DNA of 19,173 nt from JAYEKL01 sp034660995 (GTDB taxonomy: Bacteria > Patescibacteriota > Minisyncoccia > JAHIHE01 > JAGLIN01), in NCBI GenBank assembly GCA_034660995.1, contig JAYEKL010000035.1, forward strand, positions 1 through 19,173, written 5' to 3'. The position numbers and the translations under genes were made by a program. The notes below the pieces were generated by a model that saw only the letters and a program-made list of their open reading frames with translations, was not told the origin of the DNA and did no database searches. Below, piece after piece: positions 1-7,276 of the stretch (position 1 is the stretch's first letter; every line of letters starts with the position of its first letter).

Positions 1-1519
1 CAGTTTCGCTATTTATTGGTATAAAGATATAGCTTGCCTTAAATTCTTTTTTAATTATATTATAAATAGAATACCCTTTCTCTCCGTTACACTCTTCTTT
101 ATCACAAACAATCCCTTCGCCAATATGACTATAAAGCCAATATTTTTCAGGCGACAATTTATAAATAAATTTTGGATCAAGACCCGTAATATAGTAATTG
201 TGGGTATTATAAAAAAATAATTTTGAAAAGTTCCCCCAGTTAACATTAAAAACTACAGACTCTTTAGGAGTGTTTTCCTTAAGCCATTGAGAAACTTCCT
301 GAATGCCATTGCTAGAATTATCTTTTTCCATTCTACCTAAAACAAATCCTGCATTTCTAGAAAATGAAACCATAACGATCATAATAGTAAAAAATATAAA
401 AGATTCTTTTAGTTGTTTTATTGAAAAACGGTCTAGTAATTTTATTTTTTCTTTGATGTCTTTCTCTTTTCCTCTAACAAAATTATTATAAAGAAATTCT
501 GAGTAAAACGCTATAAAAATCACACAAAATGGAACCCAATAATCAATATATCTTCCTTGTAAAAACATCGCAACAAAAAGAACACTAGAAACAACCAATA
601 AAAAGTCAACTATTATTATTTGCTCTATCTCCTTTTTCCCATTATCTTCTTTATTAATAATCCTCAAGATAAACAAGACAGAATAAATAATAATCAACGC
701 CAAGAATAAAGTAAAAGTAATAATAGAATCAAAAAAAACAAGTTCAAGCCCAAGAGGCTGCCACTCTGATATACTTGAAGTAAGAGAGTACGGCACTGCT
801 CCCAAATAATAGATATTAAAATAATTTAGATTATTAGGAAAAAACGGATTAACAAAAAAAGCTAAGCTCACACCGAACAAAGATGCTAAAATTGTTTTAT
901 AATAAATTTTCTTTTTATATAAATAATTCACGAAAACGAAAACGAAAACGAAAAAAATAGACAGTGGAAATGAAGCATGAGCCCAAACAAACAAAAAAGA
1001 AATGACAAAAAGCAAAACATTATTTCTTTTGATGAGAGCATAAAATATCAGAAGAAAAAATATTACGGAAAAATTAAGAGGTCTGGCAAGATTCATTCTA
1101 AAAAGAAAGTATCCTGAACTTGAAAGCAATAAAAGACACCAAAATAAATTATGTTTTAATCTAAGATTTTTTAATACGAAATAAAACATTGCTACCATTA
1201 AAGAAAAGAAAAATAATGCAGCAAACTTTGCACCAAAGATTAAACTTCCTAGATATGTAAAAGGAATAAGAAGAAAATAGTATAAAAAATGAAGTCCAGT
1301 AAAATCATCGTTCATTACAGTAGAATTAAGCCAGGGAAACTCTTTTATTAATCCTTGGTCCCTTGTCAGCTCAGCTAATTTTATATATAAATGACTGTCA
1401 TTCCCCGCTAAATTTTCGCTTAAAAACTGAATTACAAAAAATAATATGAAAACAATAAAAAAAATAAGAATTACATCTTTATTTTTCAAAAACAAATTTA
1501 AAATTCTTTTGTTATTCAT
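1..1519 (-). CDS. Polytopic membrane protein, GT-C glycosyltransferase-like (C-terminus cut by window edge)
   Basis: The minus-strand frame starts at ATG 1519-1517 and stays open to base 1, giving at least 506 residues; the stop lies outside the window. The product begins MNNKRILNLFLKN, followed by a hydrophobic helix and a short exposed loop containing ENLAGNDSHLYIKLAE, then many hydrophobic segments separated by short basic loops. Near the visible end a soluble stretch contains SQWLKENTPKESVVF, a type of segment common after the last helices of PMT/ArnT-like lipid-linked sugar transferases. An acidic residue in the first extracytoplasmic loop (here D in GNDSHLY) is a general GT-C feature. 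Neighbouring 1688-3031 encodes another protein of this architecture on the same strand, so the pair may act in surface glycan or glycoprotein assembly. The sugar donor and acceptor cannot be told. No clear ribosome binding site precedes the ATG. A membrane protein of unknown function remains possible. Confidence 0.8.
   Translation of the reverse strand, partial: MNNKRILNLFLKNKDVILIFFIVFILFFVIQFLSENLAGNDSHLYIKLAELTRDQGLIKEFPWLNSTVMNDDFTGLHFLYYFLLIPFTYLGSLIFGAKFAALFFFSLMVAMFYFVLKNLRLKHNLFWCLLLLSSSGYFLFRMNLARPLNFSVIFFLLIFYALIKRNNVLLFVISFLFVWAHASFPLSIFFVFVFVFVNYLYKKKIYYKTILASLFGVSLAFFVNPFFPNNLNYFNIYYLGAVPYSLTSSISEWQPLGLELVFFDSIITFTLFLALIIIYSVLFILRIINKEDNGKKEIEQIIIVDFLLVVSSVLFVAMFLQGRYIDYWVPFCVIFIAFYSEFLYNNFVRGKEKDIKEKIKLLDRFSIKQLKESFIFFTIMIVMVSFSRNAGFVLGRMEKDNSSNGIQEVSQWLKENTPKESVVFNVNWGNFSKLFFYNTHNYYITGLDPKFIYKLSPEKYWLYSHIGEGIVCDKEECNGEKGYSIYNIIKKEFKASYIFIPINSET
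931..954. repeat. Hexamer tandem repeat (CGAAAA)x4 inside a coding region
   Basis: Four perfect copies of CGAAAA lie within the membrane protein gene. On the minus strand they encode alternating Val-Phe inside a transmembrane helix. Since the unit is six bases, a change in copy number would alter helix length without shifting the frame. Confidence 0.8.
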
Positions 1520-1549
1520 TAATTACAGACTAAAAATGAATTAATTTTT

Positions 1550-1640
1550 CAACACAAACACAAAACGCGAGCATCGTAGGAACGAGGCAGTGCCTCGTCT
1601 CTACAAGATATAAATACTGAGGTTCATATACAATAAATTA
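1550..1640. repeat. Interspersed repeat family A, copy 1 (91 bp, central palindrome)
   Basis: This intergenic block matches 10045-10135 along its whole 91-bp length with scattered substitutions. It contains the perfect palindrome ACGAGGCA-G-TGCCTCGT, flanked by GTAG and CTAC, giving a ~14-bp stem with two mismatches. It sits between the two membrane-protein genes. Confidence 0.8.
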
Positions 1641-1687
1641 ATTTGAAAACAAAATTATAATGTGTTTACAGATCTGTTTCACAAAAT

Positions 1688-3031
1688 CTAGAAAAGTTTT
1701 AAAGCGCCATTTTCAAATATCTCTTTTGACAACTGCCCGTTTGAAGTAATGAAAAGAAGCTGGGACATTACTATCACAATAAATATTAACACATAAAAAA
1801 ACTTTTTATTTTCATTGTCCAGTTTTATTTTTTGCGTAATTAATTCAAAAATACCATATAATCCAACAGCAGAAATAATATTTAAAACAACAAAAGCAGG
1901 GGACATAAACCTAATATCATGATTCTTACTTATCAAAGTAACCATAATAAAAAACAGGATTATATATAAACCAATAGTATTAATAATTTTTTTAGGTAGC
2001 GCGTCAAAAACACGCTTGTATTCTTTTTTAAAATTAATAATAAAATAGGCAAACAACGACAAAGAAGACGCTTGCGCCATATATCCTATCATTACAAATG
2101 AAAAAGATTTTAAATAATCAAAAAAGACCCTATTTGTATAGCTACCAACCTCGTAGTTTTTTTCAATAACATATTTTGATTTAAAAATCAAATCATAAAC
2201 TTCCTGTGGATTTGTAATTATAGTCGGTAAAAATATTATACTTACAACAATAAAAATCAAAATCCACGACAAATAATCTTTTACAATAAGTTTTATCTTT
2301 TTTTTATTAATTGGCCATGCGTAAAAAACAAAGATTAATAAATAAAAAGGTAGAATAAAAAACGCTGATAATTTAGAAAGTACGGCCCAAGCGCCAAATA
2401 CCGCAGATAAATATAAATACTTTTTGCCTCCAAGTTTATTTAAAAACACAAGAATTGTCAGGAAACTTAAAGTTATAAAAATATTTAGCATCTTATCACT
2501 TGGAGTGTTCCAATAAGAAAGAAATGAATTTGTCGTTAAAAATAAAAGAGTAAAACTTGATATTATTTTATTAAACCCTAACTTTCTTATTAAATAATAA
2601 AATGATATAAAAAAAGCCACTGTTAACAACATTAGCGGTATATTAAAAGCAAAGCTTATTGTTTCGTATGCCATATAAACAGCCTGCTCATTATTATTGA
2701 TCGCGTAATTAAAATCTAGACCCTCAGCTTCTTTCTCTGCAATGCGCCTGCCAACATCATTAAAATCAAAATCTATGAACTTCATCATAAAACCTGTGAA
2801 CCAATAAACAGTTATCCCTGGCTGAGCTGACTGAATTAGTCCGGAAAAATCAAAACTCAAAATCTTATCCCAAAAAACACTTGACCTGCTATGCCAAAGC
2901 ATTTCATCAAGACTAGGAAAAGTAAAAAAATTATTCAATTTAATAACAGCAGTCACGACAAAACCAGAAAATATAATCACCATAACAACAACAAGCTCTT
3001 CTAATTTCTTATAGTTCGCTTTAAAACTCAT
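1688..3031 (-). CDS. Polytopic membrane protein, GT39/ArnT-like glycosyltransferase family
   Basis: Likely a GT-C fold lipid-linked sugar transferase of the PMT/ArnT type, 447 residues from ATG 3031; an upstream GTG at 3055 would add eight residues, and neither has a good Shine-Dalgarno. After an N-terminal helix there is a loop with the acidic pair D42-E43 in SLDEMLWHSR, where the family's catalytic Asp normally lies, and then QPGITVYWFTG (from residue 70), which resembles the 'H/Q-PG' motif after the second loop. Some ten further hydrophobic segments follow. Near the C-terminus NHDIRFMSPAF resembles the conserved (R/K)-x-x-P segment of these enzymes. The likely role is transfer of a sugar from a polyprenyl-phosphate donor at the outer face of the membrane; donor and acceptor are unknown. 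The next minus-strand gene (1-1519) is of similar type, 168 bp downstream. The family call comes from motif resemblance, not a search. Confidence 0.75.
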   Translation of the reverse strand: MSFKANYKKLEELVVVMVIIFSGFVVTAVIKLNNFFTFPSLDEMLWHSRSSVFWDKILSFDFSGLIQSAQPGITVYWFTGFMMKFIDFDFNDVGRRIAEKEAEGLDFNYAINNNEQAVYMAYETISFAFNIPLMLLTVAFFISFYYLIRKLGFNKIISSFTLLFLTTNSFLSYWNTPSDKMLNIFITLSFLTILVFLNKLGGKKYLYLSAVFGAWAVLSKLSAFFILPFYLLIFVFYAWPINKKKIKLIVKDYLSWILIFIVVSIIFLPTIITNPQEVYDLIFKSKYVIEKNYEVGSYTNRVFFDYLKSFSFVMIGYMAQASSLSLFAYFIINFKKEYKRVFDALPKKIINTIGLYIILFFIMVTLISKNHDIRFMSPAFVVLNIISAVGLYGIFELITQKIKLDNENKKFFYVLIFIVIVMSQLLFITSNGQLSKEIFENGALKLF

Positions 3032-3057
3032 AAATTTATATAAACACTTTAACACTA

Positions 3058-3087
3058 TTGAATGTTAAAATGTTAAAATGTTAAAAT
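3058..3087. repeat. Octamer tandem repeat (ATGTTAAA)n
   Basis: Three full copies and a partial copy of an 8-base unit lie between the start of the glycosyltransferase-like gene and tRNA-Leu. This is one of several private short tandem repeats in the intergenic gaps of this window. Confidence 0.75.
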
Positions 3088-3094
3088 GATTTTG

Positions 3095-3174
3095 TGCAGG
3101 CGGTGGGAGTCGAACCCACACTCCGAAGAACACGGTCCTAAGCCGTGCGCGTATGCCAATTCCGCCACGCCTGC
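3095..3174 (-). tRNA. tRNA-Leu (anticodon UAG)
   Basis: On the minus strand the acceptor arms GCAGGCG and CGCCTGC pair fully. The D-arm is followed by anticodon stem CACGG/CCGTG around the loop CTTAGGA (anticodon TAG). A short class II variable arm precedes the T-arm GTGGG-TTCGACT-CCCAC. The discriminator is A at 3095. CCA is not encoded (CAA follows), so the tail must be added by the nucleotidyltransferase. Confidence 0.95.
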
Positions 3175-3268
3175 GCATTGATAACTAATAACTGATAACC
3201 AATAACTATCAGTATCAATGTACTACAAAAGTATAGACTAATTATCATAAGAAATCAAGAGCACGCAC

Positions 3269-3435
3269 TAGTATTAAGTATTTAGTATTAAGTATTAAGC
3301 ATCCTACTTAATATTCTTCGACCTTGTGGAGAAGCTTATACGCATAAAACTTATTTTACATAAAAGTTCTCCATAAAGTCGAACAATATTATATTTTGAT
3401 CTTGCTTAATACTTAATACTAAATACTTAATACTA
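3269..3435. repeat. Large nested palindrome with 32-bp perfect arms
   Basis: Bases 3269-3300 and 3404-3435 are exact reverse complements built from GTATTAA/GTATTTA heptads. Nested inside them is the 81-bp repeat B copy (3310-3390) with its own 24-bp imperfect arms. More heptad repeats continue to about 3460. The structure fills the gap between tRNA-Leu and the 3' end of the Xer gene and could form a large cruciform or act as a transcription barrier for either strand. Confidence 0.85.
3310..3390. mobile_element. Repeat family B, copy 1: 81-bp MITE-like element with 24-bp terminal inverted repeats
   Basis: The ends are 3310-3333 (AATATTCTTCGACC...) and 3367-3390 (...GTCGAACAATATT), inverted with about three mismatches over 24 bases. 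A second copy of exactly the same length lies at 16915-16995 and a diverged shorter one at 16832-16894. It has no coding capacity. It could be a miniature transposable element or a REP-like palindrome; no transposase is visible here. Confidence 0.7.
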
Positions 3436-3476
3436 AATACTTAATACTAATTGTGCTTAATACTAGATACTGTATA

Positions 3477-4403
3477 CTATTCACTGCCTTTTGAATGAAA
3501 TTTCTTGTGAATATCCTTTAAATGACGATCTGTTATATGGGTGTATATCTGTGTTGTTGTTATACTTGAATGTCCAAGCATTGACTGGACAGAACGAATA
3601 TCAGCTCCGTTCTGAAGCAAATCTGTCGCAAAACTATGACGCAATGTGTGAGGAGTCACTTTCTTTACAATTCCAGCTTTAGTAGCATATTTTTTAACAA
3701 TTCTCTGAACACTCCTTGGAGTTAGTCGTAAAGAATCTTTATTTTCTGTTTTATCATTCCCTTTTTTGAAATGTATAAACAATGCTTCATCAATGTCTTT
3801 TCTTTTTTTAATATAGTTTACTATCGCATTTTTTGCTGAATCAGAAACGAAAACAAGACGTATCTTTCCTCCTTTTCCACGAATTGAAAATTCACCACTT
3901 TTAAGATTGATACTGTCCCTATTAAGACTAGCTAACTCTGAAACGCGAAGACCCGTAGAAAAAAGTAATTCCAAAATCGCTCTATCACGCAAAGAACAAA
4001 GATTTTCTCCTGTTATTGACTCTAAAAGTCTTTTTATTTCTTCTGCTTCCAAAAATTCAACTTCTCTTTCCTGTGTTCTACCAAGTTCTACTTTTTCACT
4101 TGCCAATGTTTTTATATCCTGTTTTGCCAAATATTTTAAAAATCCCCTTAAAGCTATTATATAATAATCTTGTGTTTTCTTCTTTAAACTTCTGTTTTTT
4201 TCGTCCTTTCGCCTATTAAGATAAAGTCTAAATTTTCGCACAAGCTCAGCTGTTATGTCTTCTGGAGAATAGATCATTGCCCATTCTAAAAAACAGCTCA
4301 AACAATGGTCATAGTTTCTAATTGTCAGTTGAGATCTATTTTTCTCAATTTCTAAATACTCAAGAAATTCATTTTTTAAATTTTTTATTTTGTCTATTGA
4401 CAT
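3477..4403 (-). CDS. Tyrosine recombinase of the XerC/XerD family
   Basis: A 308-residue site-specific recombinase, the usual length for XerC/D. The N-terminal SAM-like core-binding domain covers about residues 1-95 (LKNEFLEYLEIEKNRSQLT...). The catalytic domain carries the full set: R153 in GLRVSEL, K177 in GKGGK, H252 and R255 in PHTLRHSF, H278 in LGHSS and nucleophile Y287 in TQIYTH. The likely role is resolution of chromosome dimers at dif with FtsK. Since small genomes often carry a single Xer, XerC versus XerD cannot be decided. Its 3' end abuts a large palindrome (3269-3435) and tRNA-Leu is ~300 bp away, but no tRNA-derived attachment duplication is visible, so an integrase role is not favoured. 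The ATG at 4403 matches the family N-terminus; no Shine-Dalgarno is apparent. Confidence 0.93.
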   Translation of the reverse strand: MSIDKIKNLKNEFLEYLEIEKNRSQLTIRNYDHCLSCFLEWAMIYSPEDITAELVRKFRLYLNRRKDEKNRSLKKKTQDYYIIALRGFLKYLAKQDIKTLASEKVELGRTQEREVEFLEAEEIKRLLESITGENLCSLRDRAILELLFSTGLRVSELASLNRDSINLKSGEFSIRGKGGKIRLVFVSDSAKNAIVNYIKKRKDIDEALFIHFKKGNDKTENKDSLRLTPRSVQRIVKKYATKAGIVKKVTPHTLRHSFATDLLQNGADIRSVQSMLGHSSITTTQIYTHITDRHLKDIHKKFHSKGSE

Positions 4404-4668
4404 ATTTTAATTATTGAGTTAATATTTATTTACTGTTCGCATCCTCTTAATACAAAAAATTGGATGCTAGGAAAACCTGTTTATCAAATCAAAAAGTAGC
4501 TTCTCCGTTCCATACTTTCAAGCATTTAAGCCTTAGATAAGGTTTTTTTTGATGGTTTTATTGTTTTATTACCACATTGCTTTGTTTATATCTACTATTT
4601 AAAAATATAACAATTTAACAATACAGCAATAGAGCAATATAACTTCATTTTACGACATAAAACAAAAC

Positions 4669-4697
4669 TTGTCTATTTAACTTTTTTGTGCTATTAT
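4669..4697 (+). promoter_or_regulatory. Predicted sigma70-type promoter for rpsO
   Basis: TTGTCT (-35) lies 17 bp from TATTAT (-10), with an extended -10 TGTGC directly upstream. The same TTGTGC plus TA arrangement occurs in the promoter at 13472-13500. This would give rpsO a leader of about 310 nt. Confidence 0.5.
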
Positions 4698-4750
4698 ATC
4701 TTATGTAATTTCTGAAAATAGCAACTTTGTCATTTCTGTATACCATTGCC

Positions 4751-4770
4751 ATTTCCGCGAAAACGGAAAT
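4751..4770. repeat. Repeat family D palindrome, copy 1
   Basis: ATTTCCG-CGAAAA-CGGAAAT forms a 7-bp stem. It resembles the widespread intergenic CATTCCCGCGAAAGCGGGAATCC type of palindrome and is related to those at 4871-4913 and 7725-7744. Confidence 0.6.
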
Positions 4771-4870
4771 CCAAGTAAAGCTTCATCAAATATTATTTAA
4801 ATAAATGTTTTGCAAACAAATTAACAGTAATATTAGATGATATTTTAAAAACTGGAGATATTTCTCCTAG

Positions 4871-4913
4871 ATTCCCGCCAGAGTTTATGCTAAATTTAGT
4901 TCAGTGCGGGAAT
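4871..4913. repeat. Repeat family D palindrome, copy 2 (long loop)
   Basis: ATTCCCGC (4871-4878) and GCGGGAAT (4906-4913) pair perfectly around a 27-nt AT-rich loop and are followed by GACAAATTTAA. The same arms followed by GACAATTTAA occur at 7725-7744 with a 4-nt loop. Confidence 0.65.
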
Positions 4914-5016
4914 GACAAATTTAAAAATTATTAAACCATCTACAAACAGGATCCGCGACCATATCAGAAAAACGAAACCAGCAATAAAACAATGTAATTA
5001 AATAATAACTAAAAAG

Positions 5017-5340
5017 ATGATAAAAAAAGAGAAAAAGGGGAAAATAATGAAAACCTATGGAGCGCATAAAGACGATACAGGATCTTCAGAGGTACAGATT
5101 GCGATTCTTACAGAAAGAATAAAAGAACTTACAGGACATTTAAAAACAAACAAAAAAGACAATCATTCAAGAAGAGGTCTTTTGCAAATGGTAGCTAAAA
5201 GAAAAAAGCTTCTTAAAGACATTCAGGATCGTGACGAAGAAAGATACGCCAAAATTGTTAAATCACTAAAATTGAAAGCGGCTAAAAGCTTATCAGCTAA
5301 AGATAAAAAAGATGATAAAAAAGAAGACAAGAAGAAATAG
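5017..5340 (+). CDS. rpsO: 30S ribosomal protein S15
   Basis: S15 binds the central domain of 16S rRNA early in assembly of the small subunit platform. The 107-residue product shows the family core: an N-terminal helix, then HKDDTGSSEVQIA (usually DTGSPEVQ), TERI.LT.HL, DNHSRRGLL and KRKKLL. The start at 5017 keeps the full first helix (MIKKEKKGKIMKTYGAHKDD), as in other S15 proteins; a second ATG at 5047 has a better upstream AAGGGG but would remove that helix. The C-terminus carries an extra tail of about 18 mostly Lys/Asp residues beyond the usual ~89-residue length. The tail overlaps the next gene by 29 bases, suggesting translational coupling. rpsO followed by pnp is a classic bacterial order; here pnp is 2.5 kb downstream. 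Confidence 0.95.
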   Translation: MIKKEKKGKIMKTYGAHKDDTGSSEVQIAILTERIKELTGHLKTNKKDNHSRRGLLQMVAKRKKLLKDIQDRDEERYAKIVKSLKLKAAKSLSAKDKKDDKKEDKKK

Positions 5341-5866
5341 CGAAGAGTTTTCATTTGAACACAAAAACCTTAAACATAAAGATCAAAGAATTGGTATCTT
5401 TGTTGACGCGCAAAATATGTATCACAGCGCTAGAAATCTTTATCAAGCTAGAGTAAACTTTAAAGAAGTGCTTGGAATTGCAGTATCTGATAGAGTCTTA
5501 ATTAGAGCAATAACATATGTTATTAAAACAGAAAGTGGAGAAGAGAAATCGTTTTTTGAAGCGATGAAGAAACTTGGCTTTGAAATAAAAGAGAAAGATT
5601 TACAAATATTTGCTGGCGGACAAAAAAAGGCGGATTGGGATGTAGGATTAGCAGTAGACACGATAAAGCTAGCGGACAAACTTGATGCAATCGTTATAGT
5701 ATCAGGAGACGGAGACTATGAACCTTTAGTTGAATATTTAAAAATAAATAAGGGATGTCGAGTAGAAACTGTTGCCTTCGGAGAGAGCACTTCTAGCAAG
5801 CTCATAGATGTAGCTGATGAATTTACAGATTTAAGCAAGGATAAAAAAAGGTTTTTGATAAAATAA
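5312..5866 (+). CDS. NYN-domain (LabA/DUF88-type) putative ribonuclease
   Basis: A 184-residue protein with a PIN-like NYN domain, a fold found in metal-dependent endoribonucleases. Acidic and polar residues typical of the active site are present: D32 and N35 in GIFVDAQNMYHSAR, D108/D110 in KADWDVGLAVD with D116, and D133/D135 in VSGDGDYEPLV. The last third ends in GESTSSKLIDVADEF, typical of bacterial LabA-like members. The ATG at 5312 lies inside rpsO (29-base overlap, different frame) and is the only plausible start before the conserved D32, so the first ~24 residues are a divergent lysine-rich lead. Coupling to rpsO, and the position between rpsO and pnp, suggest a role in RNA processing or decay, but substrates are unknown and the nuclease activity is inferred from the fold. 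Confidence 0.88.
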   Translation: MIKKKTRRNSEEFSFEHKNLKHKDQRIGIFVDAQNMYHSARNLYQARVNFKEVLGIAVSDRVLIRAITYVIKTESGEEKSFFEAMKKLGFEIKEKDLQIFAGGQKKADWDVGLAVDTIKLADKLDAIVIVSGDGDYEPLVEYLKINKGCRVETVAFGESTSSKLIDVADEFTDLSKDKKRFLIK

Positions 5867-6100
5867 TTTTACATTGCTACATTGTTGAATTGTTGTATTG
5901 TTATGAAAGAGAAATCTGTTCCCGCGAGAGCAAGTTTGTAACCCGTTCCATAAGTTTCCTATTTTACACTATATTTGAATAATCAATAAAAGCTCAAATA
6001 AGCAAATAAACTGAAATTTCAAAACATTTAGAAATTGGTTGCAAACCAGTTCCCGCAGGAAAACAATTTGACAATTTGACAATATGACAATTTATTTATT
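5867..6100. other. Intergenic region with short repeats
   Basis: No convincing gene. The left end carries ACATTG/TTGTTG-type oligomers. Two partly complementary blocks (around 5915-5945 and 6035-6056) share GTTCCCGC and an inverted TTTGTAACC/GGTTGCAAA. The right end has three copies of CAATTTGA-like octamers (6064-6090). Confidence 0.5.
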
Positions 6101-6271
6101 ATGTTCAAAAAATTAAAAGAGAAAATAAACATAAAGAAGAAAAAAGTAAAAAAAGCGGCTTTTTTGGCTATTGTTGCTTATGTTTATGATAAAATTACAA
6201 ATAGAAAAAAATTAGGAAAGAAAAAGTATATAGAAGATGTAGAATATAAGGTGGAGGAGAAGGAGAAATAA
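6101..6271 (+). CDS. Small lysine-rich hypothetical protein (56 aa)
   Basis: ATG 6101 to TAA 6271 encodes 56 residues beginning MFKKLKEKINIKKKK. There is one short hydrophobic stretch (AAFLAIVAYVYD, residues 19-30) and a charged tail ending VEEKEK. About a third of the residues are lysine. It is not recognised as a known family. No strong Shine-Dalgarno is seen upstream (AATTTATTTATT). The hydrophobic patch within basic flanks would suit a small membrane-associated or nucleic-acid-binding peptide, but coding status rests only on the open frame and composition. Confidence 0.45.
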   Translation: MFKKLKEKINIKKKKVKKAAFLAIVAYVYDKITNRKKLGKKKYIEDVEYKVEEKEK

Positions 6272-6337
6272 TTTTGAATTACGAATTTTGAATTTTGAAT
6301 CAATTTTGAATATTTTAATTTAAAAAACTTCTTTTTG

Positions 6338-6471
6338 TTGGTTCAGTGTCTCCGACCTGAACCGGATGTTTCTTAAAACGTAATTTTAAAATTTTATTTT
6401 TGTTTACGGATTAGGCGAGAAGAAATACAAGGTTCAAGTCAGAGATATTGAACCAACGGTGGAGAAATAAA
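6338..6471 (+). repeat. Repeat family C, left copy flanking the HEPN/MNT pair
   Basis: The core 6338-6456 (119 bp) is nearly identical to 7277-7394 in the same orientation, and identity continues about 15 bases further. The core ends are 26-bp imperfect inverted repeats: TTGGTTCA.TGTCTCCGAC at the left and the complement of GTCAGAGATATTGAACCAA at the right, with four mismatches. No coding frame is evident. Confidence 0.85.
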
Positions 6472-6509
6472 GTTGAGGATTGTGATGGAGATAAATAAAA
6501 AAATTTGGT

Positions 6510-6917
6510 ATGAGCATAGATAAAAAACTACAAGAACAAATTGATTATTGGCGTAAATCTGGAAAAGAGAATTTGGACGCGGCGCAAGTTTTGTTTACAA
6601 GCAAACACTATGATTCTGCTTTATTTTTCGGACATTTAACATTAGAAAAAATGTTAAAAGGACTGACCGTTATAGCTACTAAGAAACCAGCGCTTTATAT
6701 TCACGATTTGGAAAAGTTAGCTTTAATTGCTAATTTGGAGTTTGATGAAGATAGGGCAATTTATTTAAGAAGTATTTCTGATTTTAATATCGCTGGACGA
6801 TACAAAGAAATTAAATTTGATTTTTATAAAAAGTGCGATAAAAAATATACTGAAAAACATCTTAAAATTATTAAAGAATTATTTTTATGGTTAGAAAAAG
6901 AATACCCAAAAAAGTAA
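6510..6917 (+). CDS. HEPN-domain protein, partner of the downstream MNT nucleotidyltransferase
   Basis: A 135-residue all-helical HEPN protein. The sequence shows the typical opening (YWRKSGKENLDAAQVLF), the helix HYDSALFFGHLTLEKMLKGL and the turn YIHDLEKLA that mark stand-alone HEPN proteins paired with minimal nucleotidyltransferases. The RX4-6H motif of RNase-type HEPN toxins is not visible (the AGRYKEIKFDFYKK segment has no matching His), so ribonuclease activity is doubtful. The gene overlaps the MNT gene by 31 bases, a tight pairing expected for a toxin-antitoxin-like or substrate-partner module. Known HEPN/MNT pairs include HepT/MntA, in which the nucleotidyltransferase AMPylates its HEPN partner. 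Here the HEPN gene comes first. The pair lies between two nearly identical repeats, consistent with a mobile or recombining cassette. Confidence 0.88.
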   Translation: MSIDKKLQEQIDYWRKSGKENLDAAQVLFTSKHYDSALFFGHLTLEKMLKGLTVIATKKPALYIHDLEKLALIANLEFDEDRAIYLRSISDFNIAGRYKEIKFDFYKKCDKKYTEKHLKIIKELFLWLEKEYPKK

Positions 6918-7225
6918 AAAAAGAGATAGAAAGATACATAGATATTTTAAAAGAGGACCGTTTGCCTATTAAGAAAGTCGTTCTTTTTGGCTCTTTTGCC
7001 CGTGGTTCCCAGCGCAAATGGAGCGATATTGATTTGTGCGTTGTTTCTCCTAAATTTAAAAATTCTTTTGAAGCATCGCAATATTTATGGAAGAAACGAA
7101 AAATTTTTGATTTGAATTACACCATTGAGCCAGTTGGTTTTAATTTAAATAATTTTAATGATAAATACGATTCTTTGGCGAATGAGATTAGGAAGACTGG
7201 GGTGGAGATTGAAATAAAAAATTAA
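6887..7225 (+). CDS. Minimal nucleotidyltransferase (MNT, MntA-like)
   Basis: A 112-residue polymerase-beta-superfamily nucleotidyltransferase. The catalytic signature GSX10DXD is complete: G35-S36 in VVLFGSFARG, then D47 and D49 in SDIDLCV, with E81 in the following beta strand (YTIEPVGF) a plausible third metal ligand. The basic N-terminus (MVRKRIPKKVKKEI) begins inside the HEPN gene in another frame, with a 31-base overlap, so the two are probably translated together. By analogy with MntA/HepT, the enzyme may transfer AMP to its HEPN partner and neutralise it; whether this HEPN is a toxin is uncertain because its RNase motif is absent. The gene ends 51 bp before the second family C repeat. 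Confidence 0.9.
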   Translation: MVRKRIPKKVKKEIERYIDILKEDRLPIKKVVLFGSFARGSQRKWSDIDLCVVSPKFKNSFEASQYLWKKRKIFDLNYTIEPVGFNLNNFNDKYDSLANEIRKTGVEIEIKN

Positions 7226-7276
7226 TCAAAACTGACCTGTAGACAAACAATGCTAGCTCCAGTCTCATGACTTCAG

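Larger units (their letters stand above)
4404..5016. other. Divergent intergenic region between xer and rpsO
   Basis: 613 bp without a convincing gene. It holds an inverted pair GCATCC...GGATGC (about 4440-4465), a short stem followed by T8 (4531-4550), a run of imperfect CAAT-type octamers (4605-4640), the predicted rpsO promoter (4669-4697) and two palindromes of repeat family D (4751-4770 and 4871-4913). The remainder is AT-rich leader sequence. Confidence 0.6.

Noticed and set aside
303..491. Plus-strand open frame of 62 codons
   Set aside because: It is antisense to the continuous membrane-protein frame at 1-1519, which keeps a consistent hydrophobic pattern over 500 codons.
3269..3470. 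Heptad and nested repeats as a CRISPR array
   Set aside because: Units are 7 bases with no unique spacers of regular length and no cas genes nearby.
3095..4403. Xer gene as an integrase of an element inserted at tRNA-Leu
   Set aside because: No duplicated 3' tRNA segment and no phage or conjugation genes between them; the protein looks like a housekeeping XerC/D.
4531..4550. Stem CCTT-AGAT-AAGG followed by T8 as a terminator
   Set aside because: The stem is only 4-5 bp and no plus-strand gene lies upstream, so there is nothing for it to terminate.
5017..5046. rpsO start at the second ATG (5047) with the better Shine-Dalgarno
   Set aside because: It would remove the first helix that S15 proteins share; the residues from 5017 align with the family N-terminus.
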